A DNA stretch of 64,000 nt, taken from assembly GCA_033964015.1 (NCBI GenBank), contig CM066925.1, positions 6,775,998 to 6,839,997 on the forward strand, written 5' to 3'. Origin of the DNA: Scolanthus callimorphus. Taxonomy: Eukaryota; Cnidaria; Anthozoa; Actiniaria; Edwardsiidae. The position numbers were made by a program, and so were the translations under genes. The first letter of the stretch is position 1. The number at the start of each line of letters is the position of its first letter. Positions 44,101 through 59,100 of the stretch are shown here, in pieces. The notes under the pieces were generated by a model. That model searched no databases. It was not told the DNA's origin and saw nothing but the letters and a program-made list of their open reading frames with translations.

Positions 44101-47100
44101 TCATTGTATCGTGTTGAAAACACAAGACGATTCAGACAACACTTGACTTGAGATGACCGGGACACCAATAAATTCCGCGCACTGACTGGCCTAGAGTTTC
44201 GTTTTCTCTTGCTATAATCACCTACCAGTGACTATAACAGTAAAAGGATTTAGAGCGAGAGAGAGCGCGAATATTGTTATGGTCACGTAGCACAATAGAC
44301 AACTAATGTGATATGACTAATTAACAATTAGACCTCGAGGCCGAATGTGCTATGATGAATAGACCATGAGGCCGAAAGCGGAATGGTCTATTGTTATCAT
44401 AGCGCATGAGGCCGAGAGGTCTAATTGTTAATTAGTCATATCACATTAGTGATCTATTGTGCTTGAAAAAATCAAGTTTTCTTGCAAAGAAAGGTAGTGG
44501 TTTTGCCAGGTACAGTATATCACTAATAGACCATTAGTAGCTCAGCCAATCAGAATGCAGGATTTGTAATAAACCATTAGTTGGTTTATACTAATCACTG
44601 ATATTCAGAGCGACATGTTAATGAATTCGTAAAGAGTTGATGCAGCTTTTGGTAACGCAGGATAGAAAAAAATATGAGTTTCAAAATCTTTACTAGCTCT
44701 TGTCAGGTGTTGCGGATGACTGATGTGCAACATTTTGCCTTTGTCAACAATGTGAAATTGCCCAAACGGTTAATACAAAGCCCATGTCAGCCACTCCTTT
44801 GTTATTGTTTTCTTTCGATATTAGAAGACGAATTATGTGTACACATCTCTAAATAAACATCTAAAAACAAAGTTCCAGATTTGATTTTCCAAATTCAATC
44901 GAGAACAATGCTCTATATGCTCTAAATCAGCAGATGGAAATAGATGCTTTCTCCGACTTGGTATGTTGCTATGCTGTCAAAATGGCGGCTGACACAGGCT
45001 CTTTAACTCACCTCCACCACCCCCTGTTTTGAGCAACTGTACAACCCGGAACCAGTCCCCCAGTTTGAGTCTCAGATCGACAGCCAAGTCCCGCCTGTCC
45101 ATTTCTAGGTAGAGCCGCTCAGCCTCTTCGAAACGCTTGAAGTACGCGGCTACCTCCGCCTTTTTCTTGTTCTCATTCTAATAATAGAGAGGAAGACAGT
45201 ATGGTGTTTTGCACAGGAAACAGTAACATCTAAGTTTGTCGTGACAAGACAGACAGATTTTATTTGGCACAGTGCAACATTACAGTATGAACAATATGAT
45301 GGATGGCAACTTTTTTTGACATAGGCAGTAATGTTTTGCGAGAGAGCGAGCAATGTTAGCGTAAAACATACAATGCAGTCCCAAAATAGCTTTCTGCCTC
45401 ACACATTAAAACAGAGTCGAGCCTGGCCTGGCCTGGCCCGGCAGCATTCGTTATCCGTCGGCGGTCGGATCCCTCCTGGGTGTCCTTGCTCAAGAGCGGA
45501 CCGCCTCTCTTTGCGACTCGCTACTAACCGAATTCAAATATGACGCCAAGTTCGAAAAGCCATTGTTCTGTACTGACTAGCCTCGAAATCACGTGAAAAC
45601 ACAAAAGCGTTTTTGCACGCATTCGAGGCTAGTCAGTCCAGAACAATGGCTTTTTAAACTGGGCACCATATTTGAATTCGGTGTATGCCTCCTAGTAGCG
45701 AGTCGCAAGAGAGGCGGTCCGATTTTACTCGCAGGATCATAAGATCGTGTTTTTATTTTCATGCGTTTTTGTTCTCATCACCCACCACGGATCTAGGTAA
45801 GTATATCTGCCAAGAAATCAGTGTGGCGGGTATCAGGCGGCTGTGGCCAATCGCCACGACCCCTTCGATAGCTAGGGATCGCACAATTCGCAACACCCCG
45901 ATACCCAGCCCCAAACTTTTTTTTATATTTAATACTTTTTATTTGATAATACTAAAAACCCAAACTTATAGGTGACAGGTTTTACGGACTACCTTCGCGG
46001 TAATTTTCGTTAAAATGCAATAAGTCGTATCTTGACAAGTGATACCTCATTTTCAAGCTTATTTCTTCTACTCGACTATGAAAAGTTTATTTCTTCAATT
46101 TGATAAAATATATTTTTAGGGAGTTCCAATTGCGACGCATCGGGTCAAGTGTCGAGACCTCCACGCACGCAGATTCACGACGCTTTTGTTCTTTAACAAC
46201 ATTTTACCATGGGCTAAGATGTGTTCTAAAAAACCGTGTCGGGGATTTTTAAAATTTTAAAAAGCGCCGATTTTAGAGCCAATTTTGTTTGTCCGGTACG
46301 TTTTTTTTTATAAAAACTTTAAAAGGAGATCGAATTTTCAAAATCCCCGACACCGTTTTTTAGAACACATCTTAGTCAATGCTAATATTGAGTCAATGGA
46401 CGAAAATAGCAAATATTCGTGAGGTTGGAACTCTACAAAGTTAACTGATGCACCGGAAAGGGAACTCCAAGGTGTGATTATCCTTACGTCAAGCTTGGTG
46501 AGTCTCTTGACAAATCGGATCCCTTGGTAGTCTTGGCATCTGACGAACGCCTTGTCTGCTACCTCTAGTTCCAGTCTCTCCAATGAGCTCTCGGCTAAGA
46601 GGCGCCTGTGGAAGTTTACACACGACATATCATTTGACAGGCAATTTTTATATCATCGATATCTGGCCATATTCGACGGAGAGTAAGGTTCTTCAAAATA
46701 TCAAACGGGTACTCCGCACCTAACCCAAGGGAAAGTTTTACGAGGCTACAGGAAGAAAAGGCAGTGAAACTGACCTAGTGCTTCCAAGGCCGAATACTAA
46801 TTTCCCTTAAGCGTCGCTTTAAGTACAGTGGTGCAATGCTCTGGAACAGCCTTCCAAGAAGACAGGTTCACTTAATGAACTCAAGCACCGGATTTGCTCC
46901 ATCCCCCCCACGGGGGCACGCTGACTCTTTTTTTAAAGGTACTCGCAACTAAATTTTAACTCCAGTATTACATGCAGTTTAATAAACACAGCCCCTCTGG
47001 AAACCAGCGTTTACTGTAGTTGTATTAGTACTCGCTGTAGTTGTATTAGTACAAAGTTTCAGATTTGAATTACCAAATTCAATTGAGAAAATTGCTCTAC

Positions 47101-50100
47101 ATTCTCGAAATCAGCCGATGGAAATGGATACTTTCTTCGACTTGGTATGTTGCTATGCTGTCAAAATGGCGGCTGACACACAGTCTCTTTAACTTCTGCA
47201 TGTCAGAGATTCTAAATCATCATGCACCGACGACCGGTTAGCGCAGTGGGAGTGACCATCCCCAGTGTAGGGCTCACACTCATACTAACATGGTCGAGCG
47301 TTTCATATGAGCTTCTAGCTCGGGAGATTGGGTGACTACTCCCCACGTTATCGACTTAAAATAAATCATTTACATTTACATTTACATCATCTTATGTGCT
47401 ACTTACCAGAGACGCGGGTGAGGGTTGTCCTCGATAAACTGGTATGCATCAGGGATGCCAACTTTCTCCAACAGGTCACGCGCGTCACGCAAGGACTATT
47501 AATGAGACGACACATTTATCGTTAATACGTACAAACATTGGCTTTTGGTTCATAGAGGTGGCTCTTATTTTGGCAAGTAGAGCAGCAAGACAAGTGCCAA
47601 GTTCACTGGCAGAGCAAAACAAATGATCGTCTATTGTATGACGTACCTTGACCTCCAGGTCAATCAGGTTCTCTTTGGTTGGGTGTTCAGAGTCCTGCCA
47701 AATCAACAACAACATATGTTTTTAAGAACTTCGGCAGTTCAGGCCTAAAAATTAAGAAATAATCATAGTCGTAATTTTACGCCTTGTACCAACATTATAG
47801 GTGTAATTCATGAAACATCTAGGCGTAAAAAAACTGCAGCAACCCCCTTGAGCCACCTTAAATGTTCAGGCCTAAAAATTAAGAAATAATCATAGTCGTA
47901 ATTTTACGCCTTGTACCAACATTATAGGTGTAATTCATCAAACATCTAGGCGTAAAAAACTGAAAAAAAAAACCTTGAGCTACCTTAAAAGCTAAAGTTA
48001 AAAGCTAAGTTTGTCACCAACCTTCATAATTTCATCTAGTAGCACGGCTTTGACTTCAAGATCGTTAAACTGACAAATGTACCCAGAACTCAGAATGGGC
48101 TCCTGGCAAGAAAAAAATGCATAATGAATGACCTCAATATTCACGGATATTTCTTGGAGAGCTTGGGTAAGCGACCTCTCGAGGTCAAAATTGTTAAAGC
48201 CAAAATTGGACGCTCAAGCGTCCCCCCCTAGAGCGCAATAATGAGTTGTTTCTTGGAATATTGGACCCATTATTCGATTCGACAATGCATTCGGCTTGGG
48301 AAAACGTCTATCGATTTGAACTGGGTTTTGGCTTTTTGATTGGACGATAGGCGACGGAGGCTATTCCATATATGTAAAAATCCACAGGGAACCTTTTGCT
48401 TGCGAGTATTTTTTACCACTATTATCAGGGATATCCCAGAGCTTGGTAAAATCCGAATTCAAATTGAAAGATGCTTTTTCTAGCATTATTAAATCGAATA
48501 ATGGATCCAATATTCTAAGAGTCAACTCATTATTGCGCTCTAGACTCATTATTGCGCTCTAGAGGGGGAGGGGGGGGGGGGGGGGGGCGCTTGAGCGTCT
48601 TTGGCTGTAAATGACTGTCCGAAATCCAGAAAAAGAATCCTAAAATCAACCTACTTGAAGCGACAGAAATTCATCCCAACAATTTGAAGGCGAATATTTC
48701 GCGAAATAACACGCTAAAGTTTACTGATTTAAGATATGTGATTTTGCTTGGATAGACCGTAAAGTACCGATTTGAGCCCCTAAAACTACGACAGTCATCC
48801 CTAGCAGTCGAAAATAGGACGAGCTCACCAAGGCGATCCCAGTTATCACAAGCTTTTTTGAAGCGCAGTCTTGGAGCGAATAAAAATAAAAATCGATGGA
48901 GGGGAGGCGGAAAAGAAAAGATGAACTTTACAATCGCATGAAAACGGCTAAGCATTCCCATCATACCTCGGGATCTAAGTTTCGGAAGATGTACATCCGG
49001 GTTTTTTCCATCATTGCAAACAGCTCCGAGTTGTCCTGTATTAAAATGAATAGATATTTTGACACAATTTTTTTACGCTTTCTCTTTCTTCATTTTGTAT
49101 CACCCTGTATCTTCAAAAGAGTGCCAGCATTTTTCAATACTTTCATTGGTTCCAATTGTTTGTACGCTTTTTCTTTCAGTCCGAGCTTTCTCGGGTGCTA
49201 TCGGCTTACTGTCACGAAACGCGCATGCTCCAGGAGCGATCCCGCTGATTCATCTGCAAAATTAATTAGACCATCCTATCAGATACCTATTTAAGAATAT
49301 GTAAAGTTAAAAAGAATGGCCCGATGGATGGAGAAATAGGGCGAGATTCTAAACGATTGTTTTCGAGATTTTAGCCTTCGCTGGCCATCGTTGTGGGGAC
49401 AATAGTTCTTTGTTTTGAAATGCGCAGAACAGCTGTGCAGTTGCGTGACAGACTCCCTTTAAGCCACAATGAAATGCTAAATATCGAACGTAAAAAAAAC
49501 CGCTATAAAATCGCCGGCCGTCTACACCGCGTTATGTGGCATGAGATCGCCACAGAATTCGGACCTTAAATCGTGCCGTGTAAACATGTCACATAATAGC
49601 AGCGCGTGAACTGGCTTTTATAAAACAACAACAAAAATAAAAACAAGAACACAACTTACATCGGCCCATTTCATGTCCCACACGTCTTTTCGTTCAAACT
49701 TGAGGTGTTCCCCTACAACCGTCTCATTTCTGGCTGGGTCTGTCTTACGAACATCCTGATGTATGCAAATAAAAACATCCCGATTTAGTATAACTATTCA
49801 CGTGAAATATGTTTTTGCCTACCATATGCGACAGCCTATCACATGTAAATAAAATTTAAAGGAACTCCAAAATTTGACAAGGCCACTAGCGAGGGACGAG
49901 GGATTTTCGAATTCATTTTTTTTTTACTTATTGGATAACATCAGAAACATACAAGTGAGTTGAAACGTGTAACAAACATTCATTACTTTAGTGCCAAGCT
50001 GCGGAATATTCGCAGAATAAACAATTGAACAGATTTTGAAAATAATGCTGTTGCAAGACTTCAAGATGTTAAATGTTAACATATTATCACTTACCACTGT

Positions 50101-53100
50101 TGCTCTACTATATTTGAGCGAAAAATGAAATATTATGAAGAGAAAACCTGCTTGGGTTAGCAGTCGAGAGTTCATTATTAACCAAATATGGTCATAAACT
50201 GGCCACGAATAATCCACAGCTTGGTTCGCCGTTACATGGGATCCATATATCTTATTAGATGTTTTTTCATGTAATACGGGCGGTAATTTTTCGAGTTGCG
50301 GACGTATTTTTCCGAGCCCCGCAGGGGTGAGGAAAAATGCGAGCAACGAGTAAAAGTACGCCAGTATTACATTGAGTTATTTATTATACGACGAACAGAC
50401 GTTTTTCTTTTCTTTTCAAGATTCACTAGAAAACGTACGTGATTTGACTAGCACTCGATCGGGAAGCAATTCAACTGTGCGCGCGCGAAATCACTTTGTA
50501 ACTGGTTCCCTACAGTGTAATACGGCTTTCAACCGTGTAATACGGTTCCATATCTGCACTCAATTTTGAGTCGTATAATAATGTTACTTATTAGTTATAT
50601 AGCGCTGTTCACATTGATGTTATCCATTGTTATTAACGTGCCAAGCTCATTCGATACAGTTCAGAGGAAATTAAACAGCTGAAAAATTTAGAAAAATTCG
50701 CACATTGGCAATATCGGGTTCTGAAATGGCTATATAGTTAATACAGCAACAGGAGAAATAACGCGGAACTCCAAAATTTGACAAAGCCACAACAAACAGG
50801 CCACAACAAACTTACCAGGTCAAAGAACGTCAAGACGCCAGAAATGTCAATGATTGCGAGACGGCTGTAAAGGAAGGATATGACAGTATAGTATATGAGT
50901 TGTACACTTCAATTCAAAGAGAAGTAGCCTGAATTTCAGTCGTCTTTTCTTCCTACACTCCAACACCCGTTGCGGGAGAAAACAAAACGACTGAACGCCG
51001 ACTTCCACGAATGTGCCCAGGAATTTTGACTTTGCAACGAGAAGCAAAGCGAAGCTGAAGCCAACTCTGACAGTCCCAATCTATGCGTTTCTTATAAACA
51101 ACACAAACGCAAAGGGCAGAGTTTCAGCCTCTAGCCCGCAGGTTAGGAATGTTCCAACCCTCCATACACTCCTAACATCGTAGTGGGCGAGACCCTCATG
51201 GGTATACAGCTATTTCAATAAAGCTTGTCGGTCTTGTGAGCGCTCAAGCCTACGCTACGCGCCCAGACCGAAACGCAGTATGGGTAGAAACTAAATATCC
51301 TATTTTGATTATACCTCGCTGGTCTGAGTGCTAAATTCTACGAAAGAGAATTTTGTTTCAAGCTAGTAATGTCTCGAGTAGTTCATTAGCGTCGTACTCA
51401 AGCAGTGAGCCGATTGAAGACCTCCTATAACCGAGCCGATTGAAGACCTCCTATAACCGAGCCGATTGAAGACCGATTGAAGACCTCCTATAACCGAGCC
51501 GATTGAAGACCGATTGAAGACCTCCTATAACCGAGCCGATTGAAGACCGATTGAAGACCTCCTATAACCGAGACAACTTCGGCTTCCGACAACGTTTTTT
51601 GAAATAGCTGTGCAAAAACAGCCTTTATTATTAACATTGGGTGTGCGTGAGTGGCTACTTACGTGGAAGAGCAGTTGAGCGACAGTTGGTGTGGCCGACA
51701 GTTTAGGACATGCTTCATCTCGAGTGCTAGTTTAGGTAGAGAGTAGCGGTGGAAGGTTCCTGATTCACGACCCTATTAAGAGAAAAATATATGAGACGAG
51801 GGATACTGAGCTTTATAGACTACATATAGTCTATAAGCTATATGCAGGAAAAGTTCCAGGAGCTCCGCAAGCTCCAGGACAACAACGCTTAAACCTTTGA
51901 AATAAATTTTATGAACTATTGCTACTGTGAGGGTTGATTTCAAGGGTTTGTGTTCAATTTCCAGGCCTTTCCAGGAGTACAGTAGAAATCCAGGTTTTCC
52001 AGGATTTTTCATTATTACATGTAGACGCGAAAAGACTAGTTTCCAGGCCTTTCCAGGAGTACAGTAGAAATCTAGGTTTTCCAGGATTTTCCATTATTAC
52101 ATGTAGACGCGAAAAGACTAGTTCACTTATTATGGGAGAAAAACGCGTTCAAGACACTTTAAAGGCCCGTTCACACAGCGCGATCTTAGCTGCGATTTTT
52201 GCGGCGATCGACTTCGTCGTATCGCGCGGTGTGAACGGCCGGCGATTTGGCTCTGCGATATTAGACAGGTTTGTTGGCCGTTCACACGGCGCGATTTCAG
52301 CTGCGATCTGAGGTGCGATTTCTGTGGCGATCCCATGGCGATGTCATATCGCGCGGTGTGAACGGTCGGCGATCTTATGGCGATTTCACTTGCGATGTCG
52401 CAGGCGTTTTGAACATGCTCAAATTCCACTTCGTTGCGACAAATCTCGCGGAGCCAAATCGCCGGCCGTTCACACTGCGCGACATGACGTCGACGATCGC
52501 CGCAGAAATCGCACCTCAAATCGCAGCTAAGATCGCGCCGTGTGAACGAGCCTAAAACACAATACGACTAGTCATTGGTGAATTGTTACAATGGTGGTAT
52601 CGTTTGCACAGGTTAACTGGCAACATGCAGCAAACTGTATGCTACACATCACTCACCACAACCAGCATCTTCTCTGAAGCGCAGATACAGCAGATGGGGT
52701 CTTGTGTGGGCTGGTAGGAAATGAAACTTTAATGACATAAAAGGTCAACAGAACTAGAAATATTAATCATGAATGCACTGGTTCACATTGTGAGATGAAA
52801 TTTGTGCTACCCTTTTCACGTCTTTCGGATGAGAGAATAAACCGAGGTCCCGTCTCGTCTTCACTATCCTACCGAGTTTCAGAGGGGACGTTAAAGCACT
52901 AAGGACGTAATAAACACCCCGGGAGTGATCACCCTCTGTGCCTGCGCTAATCGAGCCGCACGTCTGGGAAGTCGACCCGAAACAATTCATTGGCATGGCC
53001 GTTTTATACTAGAGACGGCTAAGCCGTCTGGACGACCTTAAGCCACCTCAGACGGCTTAGCCGTCTAGCATAAAGTCGAGAAAAGAAGCAGACGTCTTAG

Positions 53101-56100
53101 CCGTCGGACGACTTAGCCGTCTGAAATTAAGGGCATCCAACAGATGACCTTATCTTGCCGGACGGTTTAGGCGTCTAGTATAAAGACGATACGACTCAAT
53201 CGAGAGGGCCTTATACTAGTACTAGTCCAGTCTTCATACTAGACGCCTAAGCCGTCCGGCAAGATAAGGTCGTCTACAAGGGCGTCGTCTGTTGGATGCC
53301 CTTAATTTCAGACGGCTATAAGTCATCCGATGGCTAAGACGTCAGCTACTTTTCTCGACTTTATACTAGACGGCTAAGCCGTCTCAGGTGGCTTAAGGTC
53401 GTCAAGACAGCTTAGCTGTCTCTAGTATAAAAACGTCCATGTACATATCTATTTACCGCTAAGGCTTTTCTGATGTCCTTGATTCCCTCGCCTGCTCCAG
53501 ATGGGACGTCGTCAATATGAAACATCCTGATAGGTATAAAAACACAGAATCCTTGTGACACGTTATCGCGAATAATTAAATTAGTATACAGCTATTTCAA
53601 AAAACGTTGTCGGAAGCCATACGCGCCCAGACCGCAAAGTTGTCTGGGTAGTAGGTCTTCAATCGGCTCACTGCTTGAGTACGACGCTAATGAACTATTC
53701 GATACATTACTAGCTTGAAACAAAGCTCTCTTTCGTAGAATTTAGCATTCAGACCAGCGAGGTATCATCAAAATAGGATATTTAGTTTCTATCCATACTG
53801 CTTTTCGGTCTGGGCGCGTAGGCTTGAGTGCTCACAAGACCGACAACGTTCATTGAAATAGCTGTCATACGTATCTGCGAAGAGGAAACAGTACAAACAA
53901 CAACAGTAAATATGCTTTAGAGGCCGTTTATTTATTTATTTATTTTTTTAGTTGCTGTTCCTGTTTTAGTTTCTTACCTAAGATTAGTGTAGGATGGAGT
54001 GTGAATCGTGGCGCCCTCGCCGCTTTAGTGATGGAAAACAAACAGTTAATAATTATTACATCGACAAAAACTTGTTTGAGAAATGTTTTCTTAACAACCC
54101 AGACCGCTGTTCGCACAGCTAATCATTTTGCCTTTTCTGTTTTGCCAGTCAAGCTATATCTAAGCCAATCAGATCCCTTGCCCTGCTTCGCCTCGTCAGT
54201 CGACTGGGTTTCCATCGCGACAGAAAGCCAGTCGACTGCACTATGCAAACAGCGCAAGGAACTGATTGGTTTACATGGCTTGCTGTTGACTAGCCGTTCT
54301 GTTGACTAGCGGAACAGAAAAAATCCCAAACCCACGTTATGTTTCAATTAACGTTGCGTGATATCCCACTCACGTGACAGCTTACGTATACACCTGTTTC
54401 AATTAACGTTGCTCGTGAAACCATGTATCATGAACCGTGCTTCACAAGTCGCAATGAAAATTCTTGTCTAAAACGAAGCAGTTCAGGAGCGCGAACAACG
54501 ACATTAAAGGGAGGCTGTCACGATACGCGCATGCTCCAGGAACGATCACTGAGCAAAACTATTTAGACCATCCTATCAGAAAACTATTGACGAATATGCA
54601 AAACGTACACACTTGGTCGGATGGATCGAGAAATAGAATAAACGGAGTGTTTTCGTGGTTTTCAGCCTTTGCTGGTCATCGTTGTGTTTAAACACAAAAA
54701 CCAGTGGGACATATTTCAGTGATAACATGTTCATCACCTGTTGAATTGAGCCATGTTTCAGTGATAGCCGCTATGTCAACGTTGTTGTCGATGACAATGT
54801 TGTTGTCGATGACAATGTAAAGCGCTTAGAACTATTTAGATATAGGCGCTATATAAATGTTATTGTTATTATTGTTATTGTTATCGTTACGGGACGATAC
54901 TTCTTTGTTTTGAGATGCGCAGAACAGCTGCGCGGTTGCATGACAGCCTTCATTTAATCTATAACATTAATATTTATAGACTTCCTACTCCTCACTGAAA
55001 ATAATAATACATGATTTATTGAACTACTTTGAAAACAATTAACATAGTGTAAATGCTAAATATGGTTTAAATAATAATAAAAAACTTGTTTTAGAAATGT
55101 TTCCTTAACAACCCAAACCGCTGTTCGCACTGCTAATCAAAACGTGGCTTGATTTTGCCTTTTCTGTTCTGCCAGTCAAACTATCTAAGCCAATCAGGTC
55201 CTTGCCCTGCTTCGCCTCATGCAGTCGACTGGGTTTTCGTCGCGACAGAAAGCCAGTCGATTGCACTAGGCGAGACAAGAGAAGGACATGATTGGTTTAG
55301 ATGGCTTGACTAGCGGAAGAGAGAGGAGAAAAACAAACCGACGTTTTGAAAATGAGGAGCGGGAACAACGACTTTAAGCTATAACATTACTATTTATAGA
55401 CTTCATACTCCTCACTGAAAATATTAATACATGATTTATTGAACTACTTTGAAAACAATTAACATAAGAGTGTAATGGCACATCGAACAACATTTATCGC
55501 ATCTGAAGCACCCGAACAACAGAGAAATATGCAGCACAAGCTTCAGCATGGCGTGTCAACAGTTTCACCGAAAACTCACTGGTTTAGCCAATTACAGCTG
55601 TTTTGAGTATTCTGCGAACTCTCGCGTTCGACTTCCAATGGCGTTCTGACTTCCGTCAATCAAACTCTCGGGTCTAATTAGCCGACCGTAAGTTAGGCCA
55701 TTTGTTTAGAAAAAGATAGTAAAAGATGCTGACAGCATCTGATTTTGATTTCATCTTGTTTGTGTGTTGGGGCATTTCACTAGGATGGCGAATAACTGAA
55801 TTCTATGTATTCCAAAGGGTTTCAAAGTTTGATTGACGGAAGCCAGAAAGCGCTTTGACGGTTGGAAATCGATCTCGAGAGTTCGCAGAATACTCAAAAC
55901 AGCTGTAATTCGAGGTGTTTATTTCAAAGTTTTGTAACCTTTTATTTAGTAATTGATTTGTCTCGCGTCATTTATTTTGTTACCATTATTCAACAATTAG
56001 CACTGTACCGATGTTACTGGTTTATAGTTAGAATCGTTCAAACGTTACAAATAGAATATATATCATTATTCCGTGCGTTTTCACAATCAACAATAATAGA

Positions 56101-59100
56101 TGCACAGGTGACAGCGTGTCGTGACAAAAAACGTTGCGTGACTGTAGTGTTCGTGACACGCTGTGACGTCTACTGTGTATGTTACAGTACACGCGCATGA
56201 AAAATGTTATCTATTTGTTTAATACAACGACATCAATGATGTTCACACGATAAATCCAAAACGGTGTGCGCATTTTAAACTCGGTCACGTCAATCGTGCG
56301 TTATTAGATGAGGTTCCATTATAAAATAATTGAGATCGTACGCGCCCTCTGATTGGCTGAGAGCTGTGTTTCAAATCTCTATGAAGGTCATAGAAATTAC
56401 GTCATGTCTCAGTCATGTTGTAAAATAGTGGCAAAAATGGGCGAAAAATGACAAAAAAGCATCCCAAACATAAAATTATTTTTTCATGGACGAGCTTATA
56501 AATTGATAGGAAAGGGCGAGTTTCCTTGAGCTTTGTTGAGGCTAGCGATTGGCGTGACGCTACCAAATTTCGGCGAAGAACAAAACAAAACTTTAACGAC
56601 ATCGAAATAATTTAATAAAGGATTAAAAAATGTCTTGAAATGCCTTTCACAATGCACATCGAGCTCTGATATAGAGCTAAGGCTTGTAAGAAAACACTGT
56701 TTATAGTAGTTTTTACCTTGAGCTCGGCTGCTGAGTGCCTGGGCAAAAGCAAAATCAGTCTCTCACAATCAGCTGAATACTCGTCTTTCAGTTTTTCCGA
56801 AGCAGTTCTCGTTTCAGTAAAAACTTCTAATCCCAACTCAGAATCCCCAGGTAATGTTTGACAAGTCCAGAAGATGCAAATCGATAGTTTCGTTTCCTTC
56901 TTTGCCATAAATAAAGCTTTCAAATTCACTCATCGCGTTCGCTTCCCAGTTTGCCATCGTGTTCTGCCACATGAACTTCCTAGGGAGACAGTTTCCGCCT
57001 TCGGTTTTGACGATGACACTCGATCAATACAGACATGTAAAGCAACAGCTACTGCAGTAAAGTCTTTTGTTCACTTTCTGTCATAAATATTTTGTATTTG
57101 AATGGAAAAAAGCCATTATTTTAAGCCATGAATGCCATTTTGAAACCAACTTCGCTTGCCGCCATTACAGAAACTTGCAGTTTGTTCAGAGATTGAGAAA
57201 TCAGGTGATATAAGGCGCATGCTGATTGGTTGATGCAGCCTGCTCGTCGGTATGGAGAATATAGGATTTCATCGGCTTCAAAAACTTCATATTGTACGTT
57301 TAATCCTGTCTTCGCAAATTGAATATAAGAAGAAAATTATTTTATAAAAGAAATAAAACATTTTTTCTGTGCCTTCATAGAGTTTTGAAAACCTCGGCTT
57401 TTGTTTGGGAGAATTCTCGAGTCAAATCATGAAGCACTCGACTTCGTCTCGTGCTTCATGATCTGCTCTCGAATTCTCCCAAACAACGCCTCGGTTTTCA
57501 AAACTCTATGAAGGCACAGAAAAAATGTTTTATTTCTTAAATAACTTCCACGGGGAATTTCTGCACAAACCCATCCGTGGGAAAAGCTGAATTTCCCAAG
57601 GCACACGCATGGGAAGTGTTCGTAATTCACAAGGATAGCCATGGGAAATCCACACGTCTACCATGGGAAATTCAGTCTTTCCCATTGGAAATTCAGCTTT
57701 TCCCATGGGAAATTCAGTTTTTTCCCATGGGAAATTCAGCTTTTCTCAAGGAAGGGTTTCTGCAGAAATTCCCTGTGTTCCTTGTCACTCACCTTTCCCT
57801 CACATCCTTACGCCGTGATGGGACCTGTAACTCTAGCGCCGTCAGTTTCTTGGGACTGCGGTATTGCCATGTGTAGAACGCTTCCTTGGATGAGGCGACA
57901 ACGTAACTCTTTGTCATAGCAACGAACACAGGCTCTGGATTTGGAAAAAAAATATACACGACGTTTCACAGAATTTCCAGTAGCAGTCACATGAGAATTA
58001 CTGTCTGCACTGGTGATATACACCTATTTCAATTAACGTTGCTCTGTAAAACGTAAAACCATGAACCATGCTTCATAAGTCGTAATGGTATTTCCTGCCT
58101 AAAACGAAGCGGTTCACGCCAAATTGTGTCTCAAAGTAGTAAACAAAGTGCCATTGGGTGGTTTTAGTTTAGTTTGGTTTGTCAAACTCGAAGAAAATAC
58201 GAGAAATAGCGCCTTCATTATGATGCATGGTTCATGGTTTTTATTGAAACAGGTGTATATGGAACGAGAGAACTTGGTCCAGGTTTGGGAAGCGTTCGTG
58301 TGACGAAACGTTGCCCTCCAAACTCAGGGCAAGTAATAAACGTTATCGTAAAAACAACTGGAACTAGTGTTCCCAAACATCCATGACAGTTGGACAGTAG
58401 GAAAAACACAGGCTACCCGACCCTAGCCGAGATAGTTTTACGTAAACCGTCTGTTGCCTTTACTTTTTTAGGGCTCGAAAATAACTTTTCTCGAGGTGTC
58501 ATTGCGATTGGCGATTTTACGCATGAATACTGTAACCAGAAACTTTAGACATTCGAGGCAAGGAAGCCAAAGGATAGCTTAAAACCATTTTGGTTGATTT
58601 GACAATCAATTTCGACCCACTGAAGTGGCCGAATCCAGCGCTTGGTTTGATTGACAGCTAAAAATCGCCAGTCGCCCATCGTAACATTGAATTTTTAGGT
58701 CGCGTAGGAATGCATACAGTGGTAAATTAAAAAGTCTAGTCGCAGAATAGTGAACTTTGGTCGACATAATAGAAATTTGGTCCTGTTATCTTCTCCCGAA
58801 TTAATGCTGTTGATAGCTAATTTTGATAATGGCATAAAAAAACAACAACAGATAGACTGAAAAATAATTCGCCATTTGTTAATTGCCGACTTTATTGATC
58901 GCGAAACCCTTAAATAATTTAGTCGCCGAAATAATTTAGGCGTGCGTACTTCAGGTACGCACGCCGCATTAGTACTGTGCTAGAAACGACAAATGTTGAA
59001 GATCCGCTAACAACGGGTTTGAATGAGAGATGATAGAAGGAATAAGTTGGAGGTACACTTTGGTACCAAAAAATCACTTACCAAGCTCGATGTACTTGGA

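Noticed and set aside
43515..44125. Long cysteine/histidine/serine-rich open frames on the minus strand (about 80–116 codons)
   Set aside because: They are translations of a degenerate gacatg-type tandem repeat in a WDR35 intron; the low-complexity composition follows from the repeat.
52130..52555. Arginine- and histidine-rich frames of 94–129 codons on both strands
   Set aside because: They lie inside a GC-rich TIR element, and both strands read open because of its inverted repeats.
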